Below are positions 25,767 through 34,516 of a stretch of 64,000 bases of DNA, one piece after another; position 1 is the first letter of the stretch, and each line of letters starts with the position of its first letter. Source of the stretch: CALLPQ01 sp038531745 (GTDB taxonomy: Bacteria > Pseudomonadota > Alphaproteobacteria > Caulobacterales > Parvularculaceae); contig JBCBBJ010000013.1 of NCBI GenBank assembly GCA_038531745.1, positions 1-64,000 on the forward strand, given 5' to 3'. The position numbers were made by a program, and so were the translations under genes. Below the pieces are notes generated by a model. It searched no databases and was not told the DNA's origin. It worked only from the letters and a program-made list of their open reading frames with translations.

Positions 25767-26272
25767 GTGCCTGCCTCGCCATGCACGGTGGGCTCGGCAA
25801 CACTCAATTCCTCATTTAACGGAAGATTTGGCCCGCGTTGACCCAAGCCCGCCATCCCAAGAACACGGCGCTCAACAATATCGTCCAGTGAGATAGCGTT
25901 GAGAAAGATCTCAATTTGGCGGCTCAATTCATCCCATAAATCATGGGTCAAACAGCGTGCCGACAAGCCCTGGCAGCCTTTTGCCGATCCCGGCGCACAC
26001 GCGGTCGCCCGCATGGGTTCATCAACTGCGCGCACGATGTCGCCGATGCGCACGTCGCTTGCCCGTCTGGCGAGCCAATAGCCACCGCCAACCCCGCGGG
26101 CGCTTTCCACCAGACCAGCGCGGCGGAGTTTGCCAAACAATTGCTCCAAATAGGAAAGCGAAATGCCCTGTCGCACGGACACATCGGAAAGCGATACCGG
26201 CTTGCCCGCCGAAAACGCCGCGATGTCCGCCAGCGCGCTAACGGCGTAGCGTCCTTTGGTTGTCAGCTTCAT
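25763..26272 (-). CDS. Rrf2/IscR-type regulator of the SUF operon
   Basis: A 169-residue Rrf2-family transcription factor: winged-helix N-terminus MKLTTKGRYAVSALADIA, RQGISLSYLEQLFGKLRRAGLV as recognition region, and three cysteines (CAPGSAKGC then ARCLTHDLW) placed as in IscR, which binds a 2Fe-2S cluster. As first gene of the operon it probably represses suf when clusters are plentiful, and may also respond to iron as RirA does. An AGGAG site lies before the ATG. The minus-strand promoter lies in 26273-26400; a TTGACG box near 26375 is a possible -35 but no -10 could be fixed. Confidence 0.9.
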   Translation of the reverse strand: MKLTTKGRYAVSALADIAAFSAGKPVSLSDVSVRQGISLSYLEQLFGKLRRAGLVESARGVGGGYWLARRASDVRIGDIVRAVDEPMRATACAPGSAKGCQGLSARCLTHDLWDELSRQIEIFLNAISLDDIVERRVLGMAGLGQRGPNLPLNEELSVAEPTVHGEAGT

Positions 26273-26577
26273 GAAATCTCCTCGCGCTTGTTGCGCACCG
26301 CGATTGGGCGGGCAACGACCTCAAACCCTGAAAATCCGGCCACGCCCCTCGTCAACACCACAAAACCGTTAGAGAGAACTGGCAATTGCGCAGGAAAATG
26401 CTATGACCACCAGCTACCCGGCATTAACTCGTCAATCCGTGATCTAAGAAACCCGAGCAAAACAGTCAAGAATAGAATGGCATGACCGCCGATGCGCGTT
26501 TTGTCACCCCGAAAAAAATCGTCCTAAATCCGACTTAATTGGATTGCGGGCGCAACCCCAAGCACCTGGAAACACAC
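26273..26577. other. Divergent intergenic region between SUF operon and hydrolase gene
   Basis: About 305 bp. It must hold the suf promoter and operator on the minus strand and possibly a promoter for the hydrolase on the plus strand. No clear IscR- or Fur-type palindrome was recognised by eye, and no gene is supported. Confidence 0.4.
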
Positions 26578-27249
26578 ATGCCCGAAGTCATATTCGCCGG
26601 TCCCGAGGGCCGCCTCGAAGGCCGCTACCAAAAAGGTAAAGGCGACAATCCCCCCGTCGCGCTAGTGCTACACCCTCACCCGATGTTTGGCGGCAGCATG
26701 AACAACCGTGTCTGCTATGACATGTATCATATGTTTATTCAGCGCGGCTTTTCGGTATTACGCTTTAACTTTCGCGGTGTCGGGCGCAGTCAGGGTGAAT
26801 ATGACCACGGCCAGGGCGAATTGGCCGATGCGGCCACCGCGCTCGATTTTTTGCAACAACGCAATGCCAATGCGCCTTTCGCGTGGGTTGCCGGGTTTTC
26901 TTTTGGCTCCTGGATCGCCATGCAGCTTTTAATGCGGCGTCCCGAGATTGTTGGCTTTTTGGCCGGGTCCGTGCCGGCGAATCTTTATGATTTTTCGTTT
27001 CTTGCGCCCTGCCCCTCGTCGGGCCTCGTGATCCATGGCACGGAAGATAAAGTCTGCTCGCCCGAGGAAACCCGCCTGATGGTGGAGCGGACACGGACGC
27101 AGAAAGGGCGCAAGGTGGAGTTCACCACCGTGCCCCATGGCGACCATTTCTTTCAGGCTAATCTGGAGGACTTCCTGGAAACAGCGGCTTCTTATCTCGA
27201 TCACCGCCTCGCACAGGAAAATCCTGAAGGCGCTTATTTCCAGAGCTAA
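26578..27249 (+). CDS. Alpha/beta hydrolase
   Basis: A 223-residue alpha/beta hydrolase of the small bacterial type: LHPHPMFGGSMNN near the oxyanion region, FNFRGVGRSQGEYD, the nucleophile elbow GFSFGSW (Ser about 108), the acid in HGTEDKVC, and the catalytic His in PHGDHFF. The start is ATG at 26578 with GGAAA before it; an in-frame extension of 13 residues upstream lacks a binding site. Homologues are cytoplasmic and annotated as hydrolases of unknown substrate. Confidence 0.9.
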   Translation: MPEVIFAGPEGRLEGRYQKGKGDNPPVALVLHPHPMFGGSMNNRVCYDMYHMFIQRGFSVLRFNFRGVGRSQGEYDHGQGELADAATALDFLQQRNANAPFAWVAGFSFGSWIAMQLLMRRPEIVGFLAGSVPANLYDFSFLAPCPSSGLVIHGTEDKVCSPEETRLMVERTRTQKGRKVEFTTVPHGDHFFQANLEDFLETAASYLDHRLAQENPEGAYFQS

Positions 27250-27593
27250 AAAGCTGTTGGAAACTGACCCGGCTTTACCCCAAAAAAAAAGGTCGATGCC
27301 CCTAGCCGATGGGTGCGAACAGGGGTCATATGGTGGGTGGGTCTGCACTCTGTCGCTACATCTTGCGGTTGTATATTTGCCAATCAGGCGAAGACTGCTC
27401 TGCTGGAACCGTGCAGTGGCACGCGGTTGCCGGTAGATACCGCATCTATTCCGCGATTTGAGCATTTTAGGATCTGGGCGCGTTCTAGGAAAGTACTGGC
27501 AGCATGATTTGGCGTCAGCGGGTTTATCATCGGCACTCTTACGTATCGGCACCGATCGCGGCGACTGGGCCTTTTGCACGGGGTCAAAACGCC
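27250..27593. other. Intergenic region upstream of the histidine kinase
   Basis: About 345 bp. It holds an A9 run near 27280 and an imperfect hairpin around 27298-27330. An in-frame upstream start for the kinase exists at 27504 but lacks a binding site. No promoter or gene was fixed. Confidence 0.35.
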
Positions 27594-30533
27594 ATGAAAC
27601 GCGCGCCAGGCCGCCCATGGCGGCGCGCCCAATGCGCGGCTTTCCTGCGCATGACCACGGCGTTTTTTAGTGCTGGATTTCTGGCGGCCATACCTGCCGC
27701 GATGGCCCAACAAAATGGTGCCGCGACCCTTGATGGGGCGGCTGGCTTTCAACCTTTTATCGATGGCCTTGATCCCACTGTTCTCGGCTTTGCAGGTTTA
27801 TTTGCCCTGACCATCGCCTCCGTCCTGTGGGCGGTGCGCGTTTCGATTGCGTCAAAGACAATTTCAGTGGACTGGTCACGCAATTTGGCACAGATGGAAG
27901 CCGACCTGGAAAAAACCGGGGCGATCTTGTCCGCGCACCCAGGTCTCGTGCTCGTTTGGGAAGATGATGTGGCCGCCCTCGCCCAAGGTTGGGGTGATCC
28001 CAAAATTCTCGGGGGACCGGCGGCGCTCGCATCACTCCTGTCTTTCTCCACCGGGCTTGATCCGCTGAATGATTCGGAAAGCCAAAAAAAATCACCAGTG
28101 TCACAGCTGCTCGATACACTTGGTGATCTGCCGCTTGAGGATGATGGCAAAGAGCCCAAGACCTTACGCGAAAAAGTCAGTGATCTGAGAGCCCACGGCA
28201 TTCCTTTTTCCGGCGCAGTTGTAACCTTGGAAGGCCGGGCGATTGAGGCCGATGGCCGCGTTGCGGGCAGTCAGGTTGGCCTCTGGCTGACCGATCCCGC
28301 GGCACGCATGGCCGAAGATGACGGCGTTTTGGGCAAAATTCGTGAACGATCAATCGATTTGCATAGCGCGCTTTCTTTCATGGAAAAAACCATGGTGCCA
28401 ACCTGGCGCCGCGATGCTGATCTTGATCTTGTGTGGGTCAACCGCGCCTATTGCGAGGCGGTGGAAAGTAACTCGCCCAGCGAAGTGCTCCGTAAGCAGA
28501 TTGAACTTGACCCTGGTGCCAAAAAGATTGCCGAGGAGGCCTCCGCAACCCGGCAACGCGCTATGGGCCAAATTGTCGTTAATATCGATGGGAATCGCCG
28601 TGTCCTGAGGATTGTTGAAACGCCCATGCATTCGGCTGGCGGTTCAGGTATTGGCGGCATTGCCTTGGATATCACTGACCTTGACCGCAGTCAGCGCGAT
28701 TTGACCGATCATGTGGAGGCCAACCGGAAGATCCTAGACGAGATCCCGTCTGCCGTCGCGCTTTTTGAGGTTGATCAAAGTCTTTCCTATTACAATCAGG
28801 CGTTTCAGGACCTTTGGGGTTTCGATGATGCGGATCTGGTCGGTCGGCCCACCCACGGCGAAATCCTCGATGATCTCGACCATGGCGGCAAATTGCCCGA
28901 ACGGGGCGCCGATTACCGCGCCTGGCGCGAAACACAACTTGATCTTTATACGGGTGATTTGCCCGAGCCCGGAAGCGAGCGCGATGGCGGCGCACCGGTT
29001 GAACTGTGGAACCTGCCCGATGGGCGGGCCATAAAAGTTATGCGCGAACGTCACGCGTTGGGCGGCGTTCTGCTGGTCTTTGAAGACGTGACCGAAAAGC
29101 TTAAACTCGAAACCAAATACAATACCCAGATGAAAGTGCAGCGCTCGACGCTGAACAATCTTGCTGAAGGCGTTGCCGTTTTTGCGAGCGATGGTAGCTT
29201 GCGACTGTTCAACGAAGCGTTTCGTGAACTCTGGCGGTTTGGCCGTGACTTTCTTGATGGCGCGCCCCACGTGGACGCGATCTTGACGAAAATGGGTACG
29301 CTGGTCCCCGAAACTGACCCTGTCATGGGTTCGATCAAACAACGTATCATTTCCATGTCCCCGGAACATCGCCAGCCGCTCAAGGAGCGGGAGATTACTC
29401 TGCGTGATGGCCGCACACTTTCCATGGGCACCGAGCCGCTGCCCGATGGGGCCTCGCTGGTTTATTTTCTCGACATCACGGACTCACGTGAGCGCGAAAA
29501 AGAGCTCAAAGAGCGCAACGAAATTCTGGAAGCCGTTGGACATCTGAAATCGAAGTTTGCCGATCATGTGTCACACCAGTTGCGCACACCGCTGGCGACC
29601 ATTGTGGGCTTTACCGAAATGCTGGAAAGCCAGATGTTCGGTGTACTGAATGATCGACAAAAAGACTATATCGCCGATATCCTGACGGCGTCCTATCATT
29701 TGCGTGATCTGATTGATGACGTCATTGACCTAACAGCGATTGATGCGGGCCAGATGACCCTCGAAATCGGTAAAGTCGATTTGCGTCAGTTAGTGGAAAG
29801 CGCGGCGACCTATGCGGCGTTGAAGGCCGAAGATACACGCGTCAACCTCAAGGTTGAATGCGCGCGTGACATTGGGGTGATTGAGGCTGACGAACAACGC
29901 CTGAAGCAGGTTCTGTTCAACCTGTTGTCCAACTCGTTTGCGTATACGGACCAAGGCGGTCAGGTGACAATCGGTGCAGACCGCGCAGCAGATATGGCGC
30001 GGCTATGGGTTGAGGATAATGGCCGCGGCGTTTCGCCGGAAGATCAGGCAAAAGCCTTTGATGCCTTTGAAAGCCGAGGCCCAAGTGCCGGGGTTGGCCT
30101 TGGCCTATCTCTGGTCGAACGATTTGTGAAACTCCATGGCGGTTTTGTGCGCCTTGAATCGGCCACCGGCAAAGGAACAAAAGTCACCTGCCACCTGCCA
30201 ATCTCCCCGCGAGCAGCACAAGCGCAAATCGTGGCACCAGCAGGCCAGGCAGCAACAACCGGCGCAACGGAAAAGCCAACGCCCAATAATCGTGGCGGCG
30301 ATGGTGGCAGCACGCCCAAGCCAAAACGCCCCCGAACCCGCAAAAAAACAGCCGTCAAGTCGAAGGAGGCAGCGCCTGCCGCCGGCACCCGGCCCCGCCG
30401 CCAGAAAACGACAAAGCGCCCGGCGTCCAAAGCGGCGCAAACGCGGACGCTTGGTGAAGACGAGGTCATTGATGTGACCCCGGAAACCGAGGGTCAGACC
30501 GATGAAACGCGCACGCCGGAACCTGCCGAATAA
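27594..30533 (+). CDS. PAS-domain sensor histidine kinase, DivL-like
   Basis: A 979-residue kinase. The N-terminus has two hydrophobic segments (about 18-38, signal-like, and about 58-80). It is followed by a long region with several PAS-type repeats (about 250-630) and a DHp domain with HQLRTPLATIVGF (His about 661). The ATPase domain has the N box LKQVLFNLLSNSFAYTD, G1 VEDNGRGV and G2 GVGLGLSLVERF with a short lid. A C-terminal tail of about 110 residues is rich in Lys, Arg and Pro. Size and PAS layout resemble alphaproteobacterial DivL, whose Caulobacter form has Tyr in place of His. An upstream in-frame ATG at 27504 is a less likely start. Partner response regulator not in the window. Confidence 0.82.
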   Translation: MKRAPGRPWRRAQCAAFLRMTTAFFSAGFLAAIPAAMAQQNGAATLDGAAGFQPFIDGLDPTVLGFAGLFALTIASVLWAVRVSIASKTISVDWSRNLAQMEADLEKTGAILSAHPGLVLVWEDDVAALAQGWGDPKILGGPAALASLLSFSTGLDPLNDSESQKKSPVSQLLDTLGDLPLEDDGKEPKTLREKVSDLRAHGIPFSGAVVTLEGRAIEADGRVAGSQVGLWLTDPAARMAEDDGVLGKIRERSIDLHSALSFMEKTMVPTWRRDADLDLVWVNRAYCEAVESNSPSEVLRKQIELDPGAKKIAEEASATRQRAMGQIVVNIDGNRRVLRIVETPMHSAGGSGIGGIALDITDLDRSQRDLTDHVEANRKILDEIPSAVALFEVDQSLSYYNQAFQDLWGFDDADLVGRPTHGEILDDLDHGGKLPERGADYRAWRETQLDLYTGDLPEPGSERDGGAPVELWNLPDGRAIKVMRERHALGGVLLVFEDVTEKLKLETKYNTQMKVQRSTLNNLAEGVAVFASDGSLRLFNEAFRELWRFGRDFLDGAPHVDAILTKMGTLVPETDPVMGSIKQRIISMSPEHRQPLKEREITLRDGRTLSMGTEPLPDGASLVYFLDITDSREREKELKERNEILEAVGHLKSKFADHVSHQLRTPLATIVGFTEMLESQMFGVLNDRQKDYIADILTASYHLRDLIDDVIDLTAIDAGQMTLEIGKVDLRQLVESAATYAALKAEDTRVNLKVECARDIGVIEADEQRLKQVLFNLLSNSFAYTDQGGQVTIGADRAADMARLWVEDNGRGVSPEDQAKAFDAFESRGPSAGVGLGLSLVERFVKLHGGFVRLESATGKGTKVTCHLPISPRAAQAQIVAPAGQAATTGATEKPTPNNRGGDGGSTPKPKRPRTRKKTAVKSKEAAPAAGTRPRRQKTTKRPASKAAQTRTLGEDEVIDVTPETEGQTDETRTPEPAE

Positions 30534-30544
30534 AACGGCTCACT

Positions 30545-30574
30545 AGCGCGGTTTCCCCCCCCCCCGCGGTAGTT
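30545..30574. repeat. Poly-C tract within a hairpin
   Basis: Eleven consecutive C (30555-30565) lie in the loop of a hairpin formed by ACTA-CGCGG and CCGCG-TAGT. It lies between the kinase stop and the start of the amidase lipoprotein gene, about 130 bp upstream of the latter. Homopolymer tracts of this length are prone to slippage in replication and also to sequencing error. Confidence 0.6.
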
Positions 30575-30693
30575 CTCCTATCGGAGCCCACGGTGCTTCA
30601 ACCGAGGGATACGTCAAGCGCATTGCATCAGGCCGGGCGCTATTGCATCTTTCTTCCCATCAGAAATATCGATCAGTTGAAAGGGCCCATCCT

Positions 30694-32361
30694 GTGACCC
30701 CACGTGCAATCTCTTTGTTGTCGGCTTTCCTCCTTTGCGGGTGCGATGCCACACCGCCACCGCCATCTCAGGCTGAATCGCAAACAAAAACGGAACCGGC
30801 AGGAACCCCAGAAGCACAAAGTGGTGGAGGTACTGATGATGACGGGCAATTCCCTGCGCTGCTGCGCGATGACTTGCCAACGCTGGCGGCGAAACTGCGC
30901 GGCGGCGACATCACGTCGGAGGCGTTGGTTTCTGCCTATCTGGCCCGCATTAATGCAATCGACCGTGCGGGCCCACAGCTTCAGAGTGTTTTGACCGTTA
31001 ATCCCGATGCCTTGCGCGATGCGCGTGCGCTCGATGCGCTGCTTGCCGATGGAACGGTTAAAGGCCCGCTCCACGGGGTCCCCATTCTCCTCAAAGACAA
31101 TATCGAAAGCGCGGACGCCATGGCGACCACAGCGGGGGCCATGGTGCTGAAAGAGAATGTAACCGGGCGTGATTCACCGCTGGTGGCGGGCTTACGTGCG
31201 TCGGGCGCTGTCATCCTTGGTAAAACTAACCTTAGTCAGTGGGCGAATTTTCGATCAAACGGGTCAATCAGTGGCTGGTCAGCGTTGGGGGGTCAGGTGC
31301 GTAACCCCCATATGCTCGATCGGTCCCCCTGCGGATCAAGTTCCGGCTCGGGTGCCGCCATGGCGGCATCGCTCGCCGCGGGCACCGTCGGTACGGAAAC
31401 CAATGGTTCAATCATTTGTCCGTCTAATGTGAATGGGATTGTGGGGTTCAAACCCACCGTGGGTCTCGTCTCCCAACAATATATCGTGCCCATTTCATCG
31501 TCTCAGGATACCGCCGGGCCCATGACCAAAACCGTGCGCGGCGCCGCGTTGATGCTGTCGGCAATGGCGCAAGACGGCGCTGACACACTTGATTACAGTG
31601 CTGGTCTTGATGCGGGTGCGCTCGATGGCGTCCGGGTTGGCGTCTTACGGTTTTCCGTGGGCGATAATGCCGATATCGCCGCCACGTTTGACAAGGCCCT
31701 CGAAGTCTTAAAGGCGGCGGGTGCGACACTGGTCGAAATTGAAGAATTCTCTCTTGATACAGAAGATTTTTGGACGAAATCACGCAATGTTCTGTACCAT
31801 GAGTTTAAGGCGACACTAAACAATTATCTAGCTCAAGCGGCACCGGCGGTGACCGCGCGAACCCTTGATGCGGTGATCGCCTTTAATAAAGACAATGCCG
31901 CGCATGAATTGGCACTTTTTGACCAGAGCATTTTTGAGGCGGCGGCACCGTTAACTGGTCTGGATGATGAAACCTATCAAAGCAACCGCGACGAAATACA
32001 GCGCGCCACGGGCCCCGATGGAATTGATGCGCTTTTGGCGACCCATAATGTGCGGGTTCTTGTGTCGCCTTCCGGCCCCCTGACGGCGCGTATCGACCCA
32101 ATTAATGGCGATGTTTGGCCCGACTGGTCGGGCGGCGGCTATCTTGCTGCCATTGCGGGCTATCCGCATTTATCGGTTCCCATGGGGACGGTCCACGGCC
32201 TGCCTCTGGGGCTGTCTTTCATTGGTACGAAAAATCAGGATGCTGATATTCTTGCCTATGGCTTTGCTTATGAGGCACGCAGTAGGGCGCGCGTGGACCC
32301 GACGTTCATGAATTCAGCTTTTGACCGCCCAGAAATTAAAGCCGCCACCACCCGCCCGTGA
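30694..32361 (+). CDS. Amidase-signature lipoprotein
   Basis: A 555-residue enzyme of the amidase signature family: the catalytic lysine in ILLKDNIES, the glycine/serine-rich GSSSGSGAAMAAS with both serines, and GTETNGSIICPSNVNG. The N-terminus is a short hydrophobic stretch ending in LLCGC, a lipobox-like site with an atypical residue at -2, followed by a Pro/Gln-rich linker, so the enzyme is probably lipid-anchored outside the cytoplasm. GTG at 30694 is preferred as start because AAAGGG lies 8 bases before it; an ATG at 30643 would add 17 residues and bury the signal. Substrate unknown (Asn/Gln amides or aryl amides are family substrates). Confidence 0.85.
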   Translation: MTPRAISLLSAFLLCGCDATPPPPSQAESQTKTEPAGTPEAQSGGGTDDDGQFPALLRDDLPTLAAKLRGGDITSEALVSAYLARINAIDRAGPQLQSVLTVNPDALRDARALDALLADGTVKGPLHGVPILLKDNIESADAMATTAGAMVLKENVTGRDSPLVAGLRASGAVILGKTNLSQWANFRSNGSISGWSALGGQVRNPHMLDRSPCGSSSGSGAAMAASLAAGTVGTETNGSIICPSNVNGIVGFKPTVGLVSQQYIVPISSSQDTAGPMTKTVRGAALMLSAMAQDGADTLDYSAGLDAGALDGVRVGVLRFSVGDNADIAATFDKALEVLKAAGATLVEIEEFSLDTEDFWTKSRNVLYHEFKATLNNYLAQAAPAVTARTLDAVIAFNKDNAAHELALFDQSIFEAAAPLTGLDDETYQSNRDEIQRATGPDGIDALLATHNVRVLVSPSGPLTARIDPINGDVWPDWSGGGYLAAIAGYPHLSVPMGTVHGLPLGLSFIGTKNQDADILAYGFAYEARSRARVDPTFMNSAFDRPEIKAATTRP

Positions 32362-32390
32362 ATAGCGCGGTCATAATTTCACCGGGTTTT
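32355..32390 (+). terminator. Possible intrinsic terminator after the amidase gene
   Basis: CCCG-TGAA (32355-32362) pairs with TTCA-C-CGGG (32378-32386) with one bulged base around a 15-nt loop, followed by TTTT. It overlaps the amidase stop codon. The following gene starts only 46 bases after the stop, so termination would separate two neighbouring genes; weak support. Confidence 0.4.
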
Positions 32391-32407
32391 CAGGAGACCT
32401 AGCGTCA

Positions 32408-33352
32408 ATGCGATATGTCGTTTTTTCTTTGCTGAGCATCATTGCGATCGGCCTCTCGGGGCCCATTGCCAATGCGCGCCAAGACAGCGACGGGCAATCG
32501 GCCCTACAAGCGCTGATCGATCAATATCTGGCAACACCCGATCACGCCCTTGCCGATATCACTGGCGAGGGTCCACGCATCCCAGAGGATCAAGACGCCG
32601 CCACGGGGAAAAGCAGCGCAACCACACCGGCGTCAAAACCTGAAGATGAACCGGGTGCCGCCCCCTCAAACGAAGACCCGGCCACCCCGACTTCTTATGA
32701 AACACCGCGCCGCGTCTCTCTGATATATCAAGCTTTGCCCCGCTACGAAGCTTGCATTGCCGGTGTGCGCGATGATCTTTCCAACGGACTGATCAAAGCG
32801 CGCCGGTGGGTGAGCGATGGCGGCGGCCCGCCGGCAATCCATTGTTTGGCCATTGCAGAACTTGCCGGGGACACCCCGCGTCTGGCAGCAATTCGCCTTT
32901 CCGAATTATCAGAGCGCCCAGCGGCCGGCGATGCGCAAACCCGCGCGACCATCAGTGCGCAGGCGGCCGAGGTCTTTTTAGGGCTTAATAGGCCCGATGC
33001 CGCGCTTGATGCGCTAACCCCGGCATTTGCCTTAGCGCCAGACGCTGGCGATCTATTTGCACTCGCCGCCCGCATCCATGTGGCCCGGCGGCGATGGCAG
33101 CAAGCGGTTGATGCGGTTGACCAGGCCGAGGCCCTCGGTTTCCGCTCCTTGCTGGGGCTGGTGGCCCGCGCGCGCGGGCTCAAAGAGCTTACCCAATTCG
33201 AATTAGCAGCTGAAGATGTGGCCGCCGCCTTGCGGATCGATCCGTTTTTCCTCGACGCGTTGGTCCTCCGCGGCGAGCTGGCCCAGACCGGCATTCAGAT
33301 CAACACAAATTTTCGCCGCCGTGAGCCGCCGCTGCCCGTTGCCCCGGACTAA
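32408..33352 (+). CDS. Secreted TPR-like repeat protein, unknown
   Basis: A 314-residue protein with a signal peptide (about 1-23) and a polar, Pro/Ala-rich stretch up to about 100. A C-terminal part has helix-turn-helix repeats of TPR type (for example AAEVFLGLNRPDAALDALT, then AARIHVARRRWQQAVDAVDQ and AEDVAAALRIDPFFLDAL). TPR domains mediate protein contacts, probably in the periplasm here. No partner can be named. It follows the amidase gene closely on the same strand. Confidence 0.75.
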   Translation: MRYVVFSLLSIIAIGLSGPIANARQDSDGQSALQALIDQYLATPDHALADITGEGPRIPEDQDAATGKSSATTPASKPEDEPGAAPSNEDPATPTSYETPRRVSLIYQALPRYEACIAGVRDDLSNGLIKARRWVSDGGGPPAIHCLAIAELAGDTPRLAAIRLSELSERPAAGDAQTRATISAQAAEVFLGLNRPDAALDALTPAFALAPDAGDLFALAARIHVARRRWQQAVDAVDQAEALGFRSLLGLVARARGLKELTQFELAAEDVAAALRIDPFFLDALVLRGELAQTGIQINTNFRRREPPLPVAPD

Positions 33353-33390
33353 GCACCGCTTGGCATGAACAGCCCGGCGGGCCGACTTTT

Positions 33391-33454
33391 TAGGGACTGT
33401 TCAGCATCGTTAACGCATCGTTAACGAAAGCAGCCTCTTGTAGGGAGTGTTCAG
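33391..33454. repeat. Direct repeat pair TAGGGA(C/G)TGTTCAG flanking a CtrA-type site
   Basis: TAGGGACTGTTCAG at 33391-33404 and TAGGGAGTGTTCAG at 33441-33454 differ by one base and lie exactly 50 bp apart. A third, inverted copy (CTGAACACTCCC, 34281-34292) overlaps the end of the following gene. Repeats in this spacing on the same helical face could be binding sites for one protein, or remnants of a duplication. Confidence 0.6.
33410..33424 (+). promoter_or_regulatory. Putative CtrA-binding site
   Basis: TTAA-CGCATCG-TTAA is a perfect TTAA-N7-TTAA match to the CtrA consensus. It lies between the two direct repeats and about 45-65 bp upstream of the membrane protein gene, in the position of a promoter-proximal CtrA box. 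Binding is inference. Confidence 0.55.
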
Positions 33455-33465
33455 TTTAATAAGGA

Positions 33466-34284
33466 TTGGTGGGTTTGGTTCAGGCCGGTAACCATCATGA
33501 TCCCGTCGGCGACCTGCAGGCGCGTTTAGCCGATGTGATTGCAAAGGGTGCGGAAAAGGCTGACACGCCCCCGCACCGGGCACACCCTCGCCGGACGGCT
33601 TCCAATGGGTTGTCGCGTACTGCGCATTTACATCTGACGAACCTCCTGGCCCGCCCGCTTCCATTTTGTTTTGTTGCCGTCTTCGTTGCCAGTTTCTACG
33701 CGGCAGCGCCGGGGGTTTTGCTGTTGGACCCGGCCAGCCTCGTCTGGTTGCTGATGATTGCGCTCACACTAAGCTTTCTTGCGCGGCAGGGTTTTGGCTA
33801 TCGCAGTGGCCAGCATCAAATCGCGTCGCGGCCTTTGCGATGGCGCGCCTATCATCGCGCAGCCATGGGTGTCCTCGGGGTGATTTTGGCGTGCGGGCCG
33901 TTTCTTCTGACGACGCCTGCGTCCCCCTCCATGATACCGCTTTTGGTTATAACCGGCGCCGGGGCGATGACCGCGCTCCTCCAGGCTTGTGATCGTAACA
34001 CTAGCTTGCGTTTTATCATGCCCATCTTGATTGGTGATGTCCTTTACCTTTGTACCCTCGGCACAACGCCAATTGGCACGATGATTGGCGGTTTGATGAT
34101 TGGGCTCGCGCTGTTAACGGCTTTGTTGTTTCTGTCCAATCGTGCCGAAACCAAGGCGCGGTTAGACTATCCACCCACGCATATGCGGACCGCTGCCGAC
34201 AATGTCGCGTCTTTGCGTCCCGTCAGGGTGCACCGCAACAAGGCGGAGCATCAGCGTCACCCCGAAACGGCGCAAGCGGTCTGA
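33466..34284 (+). CDS. Polytopic membrane protein, unknown
   Basis: A protein of up to 272 residues. A soluble N-terminus of about 60 residues is followed by roughly five to six transmembrane segments (about 66-82, 90-107, 132-150, 158-175, 182-220), and a C-terminal basic tail of about 50 residues. The arrangement resembles the membrane sensor half of signalling proteins, but no output domain follows. Start uncertain: TTG at 33466, GTG at 33469 or TTG at 33475, with AAGGA at 33461-33465. The last fits spacing best. The CtrA-type site and repeats upstream suggest cell-cycle-linked expression. Confidence 0.6.
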   Translation: MVGLVQAGNHHDPVGDLQARLADVIAKGAEKADTPPHRAHPRRTASNGLSRTAHLHLTNLLARPLPFCFVAVFVASFYAAAPGVLLLDPASLVWLLMIALTLSFLARQGFGYRSGQHQIASRPLRWRAYHRAAMGVLGVILACGPFLLTTPASPSMIPLLVITGAGAMTALLQACDRNTSLRFIMPILIGDVLYLCTLGTTPIGTMIGGLMIGLALLTALLFLSNRAETKARLDYPPTHMRTAADNVASLRPVRVHRNKAEHQRHPETAQAV

Positions 34285-34516
34285 ACACTCCCCACAGCAC
34301 GCTCAGCGAAATAACGTATCCACACATCCGGCGTATACGAAGTGTTAGACCCTAAGGGTCCATACATCGTCCGGATTCGCGAGGCGAGATATGGTTGACG
34401 TGCCCGTTTTTCAGGTTCAAACCGCCCGTCAAACAGAGCCCACCGCACCCGCGTCAGCCCGCCATTCGGGGCCCTGATTTATTGATCGCTTACGCCCCCT
34501 TCTGGATTTTTGCCCC

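Noticed and set aside
34348..34360. GACCCTAAGGGTC palindrome as a defined operator
   Set aside because: Matches no known site and is too short to call; mentioned only under the NAD-GDH gene.
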